Made by a program: the position numbers and the translations under genes
The notes under the pieces: model-generated
Databases searched by the model: none
What the model was told of the DNA's origin: nothing
Seen by the model: only the letters and a program-made list of their open reading frames with translations
From: Pseudomonas sp. DG56-2
GTDB lineage: Bacteria; Pseudomonadota; Gammaproteobacteria; Pseudomonadales; Pseudomonadaceae
Direction of reading: 5' to 3'
Assembly (NCBI RefSeq): GCF_004803755.1
Contig: NZ_CP032311.1
Span: 2,806,501-2,870,500, forward strand
Length of the DNA: 64,000 nt
In this document: positions 17,632-25,469 of the stretch, in pieces
How the letters are laid out: each line of letters opens with the position of its first letter
How positions within the stretch are numbered: the first letter of the stretch is position 1

Positions 17632-18873
17632 TCAATCCGCGTAATGCGGGTTCTCGATCAGCAACGCCATGCCCTGGCCGCCACCGATACAGGCAGCGGC
17701 AATCCCATAACGCAGGTTGCCTGCACGCAGTTGCCGGGCCAGGGTGTGCACCAGGCGCAGACCCGTTGCTGCCAACGGATGGCCCAGGGCGATGGCGCCG
17801 CCGTGCGGGTTCAAGCGTTCGGGATCGAGTTCCAATGCATGGGAGACGGCCAGCACTTGGGCAGCCTGGGCTTCGTTGATCTCGAAGCGATCGATCTCAT
17901 CCAGATGCAGGCCACTGCGCTGCAGTAGCAGTTCAATGGCCGGAACGGGACCGATGCCCATGGTGTGGGGCGCCACGCCGACGGCCGTGGCCATCAACAT
18001 GCGCGCCAAAGGCGGTCGGCTGCATCCCGAGTACCGGCACACCAGCGCTGCAGCTGCACCATCGACGACTGCGCAACTGTTGCCAGCGGTTTGCACGCCG
18101 CCCGCGTGCACCGCTGCAAGTCGTGACAGTGCGCTGGCATCGCTGGCGCGAGGGTGAGTGTCTTTACCCACCTGCTCCACCCCGCGTGGCAACTTGATGG
18201 CGCGCGCATGGTAGTGCTCGGGGGCGAAGGTTTCGTTATGTACTGCGACAATTTCTTCATCAAACCAGCCCTGCGTCTGGGCCATCAGCGCACGTTGATG
18301 ACTGCGCAAGGCATAGGCATCGACGTCTTCGCGCGCCAGGCCGTACTGGCGGGCAAGATTCTCTGCCGTTGCGATCATGTCCAGGCCTGCCGCAGGATCG
18401 TAAAGGGCTTCCCAGAGAAAATCCTTGAACGATACCGGCGCACCGAGCTTGAAACCACCCCGATGGTCATACGCAGCAATTGGATTTCGTGACATCGACT
18501 CGCTGCCAACGCACAAGGCCAGCTCCACCCCGAGCGTCAACTGCTCACCGGCCTGGCGCAACAGCTCGAGTCCGGTGCCGCATATGCGTTGCACTGCCAG
18601 TGCTGGCACCGCCTTGGGCACCCCGCTGTACAATCCGATGTGGCGCGGCAGCATATAGGCATCAAAGCTGGCCTGAGCCATGCTGCCCGCCAGCACGCTA
18701 TCCACTGTCTGCGAGTCCACTCCCGAACGTGCAATCACCTCACGCGCGACCTTGATCCCAAGATCGATGGGCGAAACACCGGCGAGCGCCGCGCCCAGGT
18801 CAGACCACGGCGTGCGCACCATCTCGATGATGGCGGCATCCTCAAATACGCTGCACAGCCCGGCAAGCTTCAT
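17632..18873 (-). CDS. Beta-ketothiolase (acetyl-CoA acetyltransferase family)
   Basis: A 413-aa thiolase. The acyl-enzyme cysteine lies in QRICGTGLE, the first histidine motif in NPHGGAIALGHPLAATG, and the second cysteine in AACIGGGQG. The start overlaps the end of fcs as ATGA, and the gene is followed by the acyl-CoA dehydrogenase, giving a coupled operon. It would thiolytically split a 3-keto-3-arylpropionyl-CoA to an aroyl-CoA plus acetyl-CoA, the alternative CoA-dependent beta-oxidation route for ferulate (inference from context). Confidence 0.9.
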   Translation of the reverse strand: MKLAGLCSVFEDAAIIEMVRTPWSDLGAALAGVSPIDLGIKVAREVIARSGVDSQTVDSVLAGSMAQASFDAYMLPRHIGLYSGVPKAVPALAVQRICGTGLELLRQAGEQLTLGVELALCVGSESMSRNPIAAYDHRGGFKLGAPVSFKDFLWEALYDPAAGLDMIATAENLARQYGLAREDVDAYALRSHQRALMAQTQGWFDEEIVAVHNETFAPEHYHARAIKLPRGVEQVGKDTHPRASDASALSRLAAVHAGGVQTAGNSCAVVDGAAAALVCRYSGCSRPPLARMLMATAVGVAPHTMGIGPVPAIELLLQRSGLHLDEIDRFEINEAQAAQVLAVSHALELDPERLNPHGGAIALGHPLAATGLRLVHTLARQLRAGNLRYGIAAACIGGGQGMALLIENPHYAD

Positions 18874-20753
18874 GATGTGTGCACCGCATGCAACATGGCC
18901 GGGTCTTCGCCGCGATACAACGCCTCCACCCTCGCCGCCCGCCGCTGCAAGACCGCACGCTGGTTGATCGAGCCCTTGTCGGTGATTTCGCCCTGGTCAA
19001 TCGAAGGCGATTCCTCCAACAACACCAGCCATTCGATTCGACTGGCGTTGCCTTGGGCGTCAATGTTCAAGCGCTGCAGCCAGCCGGCAAACCAATCACG
19101 CACCGCAGCGCTCGCCAACACTTGGGCATCGGTAGCATGCGGGTCGAGCCCGGCCAGTTGGCGACATTCGGGTAGGCGGGCAAACACCAGAATGCCCAGG
19201 CAGGCACGGTCCGGTGCGGCCACCACGATGTCCTGCACATAGGGCGAGCCTTCGAGCACGGCGCGGTTACGCAGAGGGCCGACACTGACAAACACCCCCG
19301 ACGACAGCTTGAAGTCTTCGGCTATGCGGCCGTCGAACATCAGTCCAAATTGGCTGTTGCCAGGATCGGCAAGCTTCAGCGCATCACCCGAGCAGTAGTA
19401 GCCTTCAGCATCGAACACCTCGGCGGTCTGCTGCTCGGCGCGCCAGTAGCCGGGCATGATATGCGGCCCGCGAAAGCGCCCTTCGAGCTTGTCACCCACC
19501 GGCACCAGCTTTACTTCGCACCCAGGCGCCGGCAGGCCGATGTAGCCGGCCATCGACAACGGCCCGGTGGTGAAGGTGCATGAAGGTGCAGCCTCGGTCA
19601 TGCCCAGGCCCGCCATCATGCGGATACGCTCGCCACAGTGCTGTTCGGCGACGCTGTCCAGGCGATCCCAGATGTTTTGCGAAAGGCCAGCAGCGGCGAA
19701 GAAGAACAGCGAGATGCGCGCAAAAAATCGCTCGCGCAACTCCGCGTCCTGTTCCAGCGCCTTGACCAGCTCTTCCCAGCCCTTGGGCACGGTCAGGTAG
19801 GCAGTGGGTGAAACCTCCTTGAGGTTACGCAGTGTTTCGGCGAACCCCTGAGCTGTCGGCTTGCCATTGTCCAGGTAGAAGCTGCCGCCGTTGTACAGGA
19901 CGATACCTAGGTTATGGCTACCGCCAAAGGTATGATTCCACGGCAGCCAGTCCACCAGTACTGGCGGCTCTTGCCCGAACACGGGAAAAGTCTGCAGCAA
20001 CATCTGCTGATTGGCACAGAGCATGCGCTGGGTTGTCACCACCGCCTTGGGCAGCTTGGTGGAGCCAGAGGTGAACAGGAACTTGGCGATGGTGTCCGGG
20101 CCGGTCTCGGCAAACGCGGCATCGGCGGCAGCAAGGTCGGGATCGCTGAGCAAGTCATTGAAGGCGATCCGCGTGCGCCCGGACACAGTCCCGCGAACAG
20201 TGATCAACGGCACATCGACGCTCAACACCGCCTCGATGGCCCGGGCGAAGGGCGCAGCATCATTGACGAAGACCAGTCCCGGCTGCAGCACTTCACATAC
20301 ATGACGCAGCTTGGCGAAATCCTGTGACAGCAACGCGTAGGCGGGCGATACCGGGCAATATGGAATGCCTGCGTACATCGCCCCCAAGGCTACCTGCAGG
20401 TGTTCTATATCGTTGCCCGACAGTATCGCCAGCGGGCGCTGCGCCGAAAGGCCGAAGCCAAGCAGGTTCGCGGCGATGGCACGGACACGCTCAAGCATCT
20501 GCGTGTAGCTGACTTCTCGCCAGGCGCCGCGCTCGTCACGCGCGGCAATAAAGGTGTGGTGCGGTTTTTCCCGGGCCCAGTGCTGCAAGCGCTCCAGCAG
20601 CCGGTCCGGCAAAGGTGCGAGTGACTCCTTGGCGCGCATGCGTAGGATGCCGTCTACTTCACTGACCTCGACTTCGGGATGGCCGATGCAAACCTTGCGG
20701 TAGCGCGGCGCTCTTAGGCTGTCGCTCGGGCGGGGGCTGATTGCGGTTTTCAC
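18870..20753 (-). CDS. fcs: Feruloyl-CoA synthetase
   Basis: A 627-aa ANL-superfamily adenylating enzyme. The phosphate-binding loop is FLFTSGSTKLPKAV, followed by LPWNHTFGGSHN, the adenylate motif GLGMTEAAPS, and a hinge around YYCSGDALKL and FDGRIAEDFKL. It activates ferulate, p-coumarate or caffeate to the CoA thioester with ATP. The start codon is GTG, with AAGGAG eight bases upstream. Immediately before that is AACAATAACAA (20766-20776), a strong AAnAAnAA Hfq/Crc tract overlapping the ribosome site. It sits between vdh and the thiolase, as in P. putida. Confidence 0.95.
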   Translation of the reverse strand: MKTAISPRPSDSLRAPRYRKVCIGHPEVEVSEVDGILRMRAKESLAPLPDRLLERLQHWAREKPHHTFIAARDERGAWREVSYTQMLERVRAIAANLLGFGLSAQRPLAILSGNDIEHLQVALGAMYAGIPYCPVSPAYALLSQDFAKLRHVCEVLQPGLVFVNDAAPFARAIEAVLSVDVPLITVRGTVSGRTRIAFNDLLSDPDLAAADAAFAETGPDTIAKFLFTSGSTKLPKAVVTTQRMLCANQQMLLQTFPVFGQEPPVLVDWLPWNHTFGGSHNLGIVLYNGGSFYLDNGKPTAQGFAETLRNLKEVSPTAYLTVPKGWEELVKALEQDAELRERFFARISLFFFAAAGLSQNIWDRLDSVAEQHCGERIRMMAGLGMTEAAPSCTFTTGPLSMAGYIGLPAPGCEVKLVPVGDKLEGRFRGPHIMPGYWRAEQQTAEVFDAEGYYCSGDALKLADPGNSQFGLMFDGRIAEDFKLSSGVFVSVGPLRNRAVLEGSPYVQDIVVAAPDRACLGILVFARLPECRQLAGLDPHATDAQVLASAAVRDWFAGWLQRLNIDAQGNASRIEWLVLLEESPSIDQGEITDKGSINQRAVLQRRAARVEALYRGEDPAMLHAVHTS

Positions 20754-20806
20754 GCAGGGTGCTCCTTGTTATTGTTTTTACATTCAACGGCCGCAAGGCC
20801 TGCCGA

Positions 20807-22255
20807 TCAAATGGGGTAATGGCGGGGGCCATGCTGCAAAGTGATCCAACGCAGTTGAGTGAAGTGCTCGATGGCCGCCCGGCCGCCGAAGCTGCCGTAA
20901 CCGCTGGCCTTCACCCCGCCAAATGGCATGTGCGCCTCATCGTGGACGGTCGGCCCGTTGATGTGGCAAATCCCCGTCTCCAGCCGCTGGGCCAACACCA
21001 GCGCCCGCGCGGTATCACGGCTGAAAATCGCTGCCGACAGACCGAACTCGGAGTCGTTGGCCATTGCCAGCAGCGCCTCGTCGCCCTCGGCGCGCAGCAC
21101 CACCGCCACCGGACCAAAAGATTCTTCCCGATACAGACGCATGCTCGCATCGACGCCATCGAGCAAAGTCGGTTGCAGGATGCTGCCATCCAGTTGCCCA
21201 CCACACACCAAGCGCGCGCCCTTGCCCAGCGCATCATCGATCAGCGCTTTGATACGCCCGCCGGCACCGGTATCGATCAGTGAACCCAGTACCGAAGCAG
21301 GGTCAGACGGATCGCCCGCGCGCAGGCGCGACACCTTGCCAGCAAGTTTCTCGACAAATTGATCGGCAATCCGGCTGTCGACCACCAAACGCTCGGTAGA
21401 CATGCAGATCTGTCCCTGATTGAAGTAGGCCCCAAAGGCCGCCGCTTCGACAGCAGCGTCCAAGTCGGCATCTTCAAGTACCAGCAGCGGGGCCTTGCCG
21501 CCCAACTCCAGCAACGCAGGCTTTAAATGGCGCGCCGCCAGTTCACCGACAATTCGTCCGACGTGGGTGGAACCGGTGAAGTTGACCCGTCGCACCGCTG
21601 GGTTGGCAATCAGACGCTCGACAATAGCGGGGGCATCGTGCGGGGCGTTGCTGATGACATTCACTACGCCGTCACCCAGCCCCGCATCCTGCAGCACCTG
21701 ACCGATCAGTTGGTGAACGGCCGAGCTCAGTTCCGAGGCCTTGAGTACCACGGTATTGCCGCAAGCCAGCGGCATAGCGATTGCGCGGGTGGCCAGAATG
21801 ACCGGGGCGTTCCACGGCGCAATGCCAAGCACCACACCGCACGGTGCGCGCACGGCCATGGCGAAACTGCCAGGCACATCGGAGGGGATCACCTCCCCGC
21901 AGATCTGTGTGGTCATCGCTGCCGCTTCGCGCAGCATGCCGGCGGCCAGGCGCACATTGAAGGCGTACCAGTTGGGCATGGCCCCTGTTTCGCCGGCGGC
22001 ATCGATAAATTCACTGCTGCGCGCCTGGAGCAACTCGGCCGCCCTAAGCAAACGCGTACGTCGCTCGTTGGGGCTCAGTGCCGACCAGCTTGGAAATGCC
22101 GCCTTGGCCGCTGCCACCGCAGCGTCGGCATCGTCGAGAGTGGCAGCGGCAACCTGCGAAACCACCTCACCACTGAGCGGGTTTCGCCGTTCGAACGTAT
22201 TTCCATCGCTGGCAGGGCGCGACCGCCCGCCAATCAGCAACGGCACCTGTAACAT
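20807..22255 (-). CDS. vdh: Vanillin dehydrogenase
   Basis: A 482-aa NAD-dependent aldehyde dehydrogenase, the length of P. putida Vdh, beginning MLQVPLLIGGRS. Landmarks are GIAPWNAPVILATRAIAMPL (start of the Rossmann region), FTGSTHVGRIVGE, the general base in LELGGKAPL and the nucleophile in NQGQICMS. It oxidises vanillin (also 4-hydroxybenzaldehyde and protocatechualdehyde) to the acid. Two ATGs compete: 22261 abuts the AGAGGA ribosome site, while 22255 is spaced correctly and is chosen. It lies between ech and fcs in the leftward operon and supplies vanillate to VanAB. Confidence 0.95.
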   Translation of the reverse strand: MLQVPLLIGGRSRPASDGNTFERRNPLSGEVVSQVAAATLDDADAAVAAAKAAFPSWSALSPNERRTRLLRAAELLQARSSEFIDAAGETGAMPNWYAFNVRLAAGMLREAAAMTTQICGEVIPSDVPGSFAMAVRAPCGVVLGIAPWNAPVILATRAIAMPLACGNTVVLKASELSSAVHQLIGQVLQDAGLGDGVVNVISNAPHDAPAIVERLIANPAVRRVNFTGSTHVGRIVGELAARHLKPALLELGGKAPLLVLEDADLDAAVEAAAFGAYFNQGQICMSTERLVVDSRIADQFVEKLAGKVSRLRAGDPSDPASVLGSLIDTGAGGRIKALIDDALGKGARLVCGGQLDGSILQPTLLDGVDASMRLYREESFGPVAVVLRAEGDEALLAMANDSEFGLSAAIFSRDTARALVLAQRLETGICHINGPTVHDEAHMPFGGVKASGYGSFGGRAAIEHFTQLRWITLQHGPRHYPI

Positions 22256-22346
22256 CGTCATTCCTCTTTATTTTCGTTGTCAGGAATCTTCGCCATGGGC
22301 TGAAACAAGCAGGCTGCGCCGTGAGCTATCTACGCAGCCGCTGCGA

Positions 22347-23177
22347 TCAGCGCTTGTAGGCTTGCAGGCCCGGCTTGATGCTCTTGTCGTCGAGGAACTG
22401 CTTCATGCCTTGCTCGCGACCGCCTTCGCTATCGAGCAGGCGCGACTGATCGAGCTTGGCGTACAGGTAGTCTTCGTTCTGCTCCCAGGTCAGTTCGCGG
22501 CAGCGCTTGAAGCCGTGCTTGGCTGCGCGCAGTACTACCGGGTTCTTCTCCAGCAGGTTCTGCGCCAGGGCTACCGTGGTTTCGCGCAATTGCGCCAGCG
22601 GCACGCTTTCATTTACCAGGCCCATCTGCGCAGCCTTCTGCCCGTCAAAGGTTTTGCCGGTCATGATGTAGTAAAGCGACTGACGATGCCCGACCGTATC
22701 GGCCATCGCCTTGCTGACCAGGTTGCCCGGTGGAATGCCCCAGTTGATTTCCGACAAGCCAAAGGTTGCCTCGTCGGCGCAGATGGCCAGGTCGCACGCC
22801 ACCAGCGGACTGAAACCGCCACCGAAGCACCAGCCGTTGACCATGGCGATGGTTGGCTTGGCATACATGCGCAGCAACTTCCATTGCCATTGCGACGCTT
22901 CACGGCGAATTTTTTCCTGAAGGATTTCCGGGCCGGCATCGACCTCACGGAAATACTCCTTGAGGTCCATCCCCGCGGTCCAGGATTCACCGGCACCGGT
23001 AATGACCAGGACACCGGCTTCGGCGTCCTGCTCCAGCACTTCCAGTACCTCGACCATCTCGCGGTTAAGGGTCGGGCTCATGGCGTTGCGCTTTTGCGGA
23101 CGATTGAGAATGACCCAGGCGATGCCCGACTCTAGTTCAACCTTGACGGTGCTCCAACGGCCTTCGTATTTGCTCAT
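22347..23177 (-). CDS. ech: Feruloyl-CoA hydratase/lyase (enoyl-CoA hydratase/aldolase)
   Basis: A 276-aa crotonase-fold enzyme, beginning MSKYEGRWSTVKVELE as in P. putida Ech. The catalytic set known from the P. fluorescens hydroxycinnamoyl-CoA hydratase-lyase is present in register: M70, Y75, G120, S123, E143 and G151. It hydrates feruloyl-CoA and cleaves the product to vanillin plus acetyl-CoA. The start is at 23177, 12 codons inside the longest frame, as the extra residues are not part of the family. AACAACAA (23189-23196) lies just upstream. It is the first gene of the leftward operon and is preceded by the MarR-type operator region shared with the divergent regulator. Confidence 0.96.
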   Translation of the reverse strand: MSKYEGRWSTVKVELESGIAWVILNRPQKRNAMSPTLNREMVEVLEVLEQDAEAGVLVITGAGESWTAGMDLKEYFREVDAGPEILQEKIRREASQWQWKLLRMYAKPTIAMVNGWCFGGGFSPLVACDLAICADEATFGLSEINWGIPPGNLVSKAMADTVGHRQSLYYIMTGKTFDGQKAAQMGLVNESVPLAQLRETTVALAQNLLEKNPVVLRAAKHGFKRCRELTWEQNEDYLYAKLDQSRLLDSEGGREQGMKQFLDDKSIKPGLQAYKR

Positions 23178-23229
23178 GGTCTCTGCTCTTGTTGTTCGAT
23201 GGACGATGTGCAAAAGCTAACCTCGCAAT

Positions 23230-23267
23230 ATAGTTATGTCAATTAACTATTATTAAAATTAACTATT
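23230..23267. promoter_or_regulatory. MarR-type operator and promoter between ech and the MarR gene
   Basis: An imperfect 21-bp palindrome has arms ATAGTTA (23230-23236) and TAACTAT (23244-23250). AATTAACTATT occurs at 23241-23251 and again at 23257-23267, 16 bp on. On the minus strand the palindrome contains TTGACA followed 17 bp later by TAGCTT, a credible ech promoter. A repressor here would block it. The neighbouring MarR protein is the obvious candidate. Confidence 0.6.
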
Positions 23268-23370
23268 TCTTGGCTCGCTCGCGAAGCCTTGATGTATCAA
23301 GGCGCTAGCCATGGCCTGCCTATCGAGGCAAACTAGGTAATATTCTTATCGACTCAAGGAAGCCCGCCTA

Positions 23371-23850
23371 ATGGCAAGATCCGCCCAAAGCACTGCCGCC
23401 GCGCCCGAGGCTGACGTTCCGGCAGCGGCGCTGGACGCATCACTGGAGAACCTGATCGGTTATGCCTTGCGCCGTGCCCAGCTCAAGTGCTTCCAGAATT
23501 TGATCGGCAAGCTCTCGGCCCATGACCTGCGCCCGGCGCAGTTCTCGGCCCTTGCGATCATTGATCAGACGCCAGGGCTTATGCAGGCGGATCTCGCCCG
23601 CGCCCTGGCGATCGAACCGCCTCAGGTGGTGCCGTTGCTGAACAAGTTGGAGGAGCGCGCACTGGCAGTGCGCATCCGCTGCAAGCCAGACAAACGCTCC
23701 TATGGCATTTTCCTCAGCAAAAACGGCGAGAGCTTACTCAAGGAACTCAAGCAAATTGCCGCCGACAGCGATCTGGAGGCAACTGCGGCCCTGGACGATA
23801 ACGAACGGGCCGAGTTACTCAGGTTACTGAAAAAGGTGTATCAGGACTGA
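23371..23850 (+). CDS. ferR: MarR family repressor of hydroxycinnamate catabolism (FerR-like)
   Basis: A 159-aa winged-helix MarR regulator. It has an Ala-rich N-terminus, dimerisation helices (LENLIGYALRRAQ), a DNA-recognition region (GLMQADLARALAIEPPQVVPLLNKLEERALA, quoted over about residues 72-102) and a wing (KPDKRSYGIFLSKNG). It is divergent from ech, in the position of the MarR-type ferulate regulators of Pseudomonas, which release DNA on binding the hydroxycinnamoyl-CoA. The symbol is given by position and family. AAGGAAG lies upstream of the ATG. It ends 5 bp from the convergent porin gene. Confidence 0.85.
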   Translation: MARSAQSTAAAPEADVPAAALDASLENLIGYALRRAQLKCFQNLIGKLSAHDLRPAQFSALAIIDQTPGLMQADLARALAIEPPQVVPLLNKLEERALAVRIRCKPDKRSYGIFLSKNGESLLKELKQIAADSDLEATAALDDNERAELLRLLKKVYQD

Positions 23851-23855
23851 GGCGC

Positions 23856-25178
23856 TTACCAGATAGGCAGGCTGTAGATCAGCTGGAAACGGGTCTGGTT
23901 TTCATCCCTGAACGCCGTCCCTGTCGGAAAGTCATTGCGGTAGATGGATTTGCGCGCCAATAGCCCGAGGTTTTTCAACGGTCCACTCTGGATCACGTAG
24001 CCCAGTTCCAGCTGCATTTCGCGCTCCTTGCGCCCATCAGCATTAAAGGCGGCCAGCTCGATATGGTCGCCGCGTACATAGCGCAGACGCCCTTTCAGAC
24101 CGACCAGGCCGACGGCGGTGAAGTCATAGTCGTAGATAGCCTGCCAGGTTCGTTCACGGGCGTTGAGAAAGTCCGAACTCATGGTCAGCTCACTCATGCC
24201 CATCAGTTCAGTGCCGCCGATATAGGGTGTGGCAGTATCGCCACTGGCATGCATATAGCCGATGCCCAGGCGATGGCCGCCAAGACGATAACTGAACAAG
24301 GCCGACAGGTTGCGATTATCGACTTCTCCGGCCAGCCCCCGCCCCTCTTCACGACTGAAAAAACTACGCAGGTCCGCCGTCAGGGAGCCAGGGCCCATGC
24401 GCTGCTCATACAACGCCGCCAGGGTGTCCTGCTGGTAGAGATCATCCACTTCGGCATGGTAGAGGCGTACACCCAGTGCCGAAGTGATTTGATAATCACC
24501 CCCTGCATAAGCCAGGTGCGATGAGGTCGCCGCACCGTTGAAGCGTCGGTTGGGCGAAGCGATGCTCATGCGCTCGTAGCTGGTCGAGTCACGCTTGTTG
24601 ACCCGGTCAATGTAGCCGGTATTCAGCACCAGACCAGCGAAATCCGATGAAGACAGTGTGGTGCCGCGGAACGTCTGCGGCAGCAGTCGCGAGGGGCTGG
24701 CGAAAGCAAAGGGCAGAAAAATCGACACATCACCACTTTTGACGATGGTTTTGCGCCAACGCATCTTCGCCGTGAGCGCCAGGCGCGAATAGTCATCTGC
24801 AGCTTCGCCATCGGACTTTGAAACTGGCAGCAGTTCGGTGCCACTGCGTGATGGTGCCGAATCCAGCTTGATCCCCATCAGGCCGCGGGCATCGAAACCA
24901 AATCCTACTGGCCCTTCGCTGTATCCCGATTCTAGATTGAGGATGAATCCCTGTGCCCATTCGCGGGCCGCTTGCTTGGCGCCATCGTCCTTATAGTCGC
25001 GGTCCAGGTAGTAATTGCGCAGGGTTAGCGTGGCATGGCTGTCTTCCAGCACACCCTGGGCCAGGGCCTGGTTGCTGCTCAGCGCGATGGCCAACCCTAA
25101 AAGCGTTGGCCTTGTTGCCAAGTGCAGCGTTGACGCAATGCGGGTGTCACGAACGCGATCATGCATGGCGGTATCCAT
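23856..25178 (-). CDS. OprD-family outer-membrane porin (ferulate-island copy)
   Basis: A 440-aa beta-barrel porin with an N-terminal signal sequence (LLGLAIALSSNQALAQ) after a longer basic leader. The mature start GVLEDSHATLTLRNYYLDRDY is clearly related to the other porin here (DLLLRNYYFNRDF). The C-terminus is aromatic (SLPIW). The start is uncertain: 25178 follows ACAAGAA, while ATG 25166 is four codons further in. AACAACAACAA (25182-25192) just upstream is a Hfq/Crc-type tract. It is likely to admit hydroxycinnamates. It shares its 291-bp upstream region with a divergent MFS carrier, and both probably answer to the MarR and PcaR-like sites found there. Confidence 0.87.
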   Translation of the reverse strand: MDTAMHDRVRDTRIASTLHLATRPTLLGLAIALSSNQALAQGVLEDSHATLTLRNYYLDRDYKDDGAKQAAREWAQGFILNLESGYSEGPVGFGFDARGLMGIKLDSAPSRSGTELLPVSKSDGEAADDYSRLALTAKMRWRKTIVKSGDVSIFLPFAFASPSRLLPQTFRGTTLSSSDFAGLVLNTGYIDRVNKRDSTSYERMSIASPNRRFNGAATSSHLAYAGGDYQITSALGVRLYHAEVDDLYQQDTLAALYEQRMGPGSLTADLRSFFSREEGRGLAGEVDNRNLSALFSYRLGGHRLGIGYMHASGDTATPYIGGTELMGMSELTMSSDFLNARERTWQAIYDYDFTAVGLVGLKGRLRYVRGDHIELAAFNADGRKEREMQLELGYVIQSGPLKNLGLLARKSIYRNDFPTGTAFRDENQTRFQLIYSLPIW

Positions 25179-25272
25179 TTCTTGTTGTTGTTTTCGGCAA
25201 TTGCGCAGCGCCTTGGACGCCCCGCGATGCGCAGAATGGAAAGCCACCTTCTCCTAGTCAACCAAAAGTGTC

Positions 25273-25285
25273 CGATAATCGAACG
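25273..25285 (-). promoter_or_regulatory. PcaR-like box upstream of the second porin
   Basis: On the minus strand this reads CGTTCGATTATCG, identical over 13 bases to the vanA copy at 4208-4220. It lies about 95 bp upstream of the porin start, in the same orientation relative to the gene as at vanA. Confidence 0.45.
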
Positions 25286-25293
25286 TTATCTTT

Positions 25294-25304
25294 ATTAACT
25301 ATTT
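25294..25304. promoter_or_regulatory. MarR-like half-site ATTAACTATTT
   Basis: Matches the repeated half-site AATTAACTATT of the ech operator at 10 of 11 bases. It lies in the porin-MFS divergent region. Confidence 0.4.
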
Positions 25305-25393
25305 ATCATGAAATTCATTTGTAGATGTCTAACTCGCTGATCAATCTGACGTTTTACCCTTCTTTCAGGCCAGGTAAAAAACCACTGCCAAAC

Positions 25394-25411
25394 TAGTTAT
25401 ATTTGTTAATC
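25394..25411. promoter_or_regulatory. MarR-like operator upstream of the MFS gene
   Basis: TAGTTATATTTGTTAATC resembles the ech operator arm TAGTTATGTCAATTAAC (conserved TAGTTAT, then TTAA). It is about 60 bp upstream of the MFS start. An AACAACAA tract (25444-25451) follows in the leader. Confidence 0.4.
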
Positions 25412-25469
25412 TTATTCGCACGCCGGAACAGCTGGCGGATCAGAACAACAAAAAACGAGGCTCGTGCCA

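Noticed and set aside
20741..21283. Plus-strand open frame over the end of vdh
   Set aside because: It is the antisense shadow of a confidently assigned enzyme.
21741..23135. 464-codon antisense frame over vdh and ech
   Set aside because: It covers two well-identified genes on the opposite strand and has no recognisable domain.
24301..24330. GATTATCG inside porin 2 (also in vanA and in the giant gene) as further PcaR boxes
   Set aside because: Only the 8-bp core matches, the GTTC flank is missing, and the sites are within coding sequence, so chance matches are likely.
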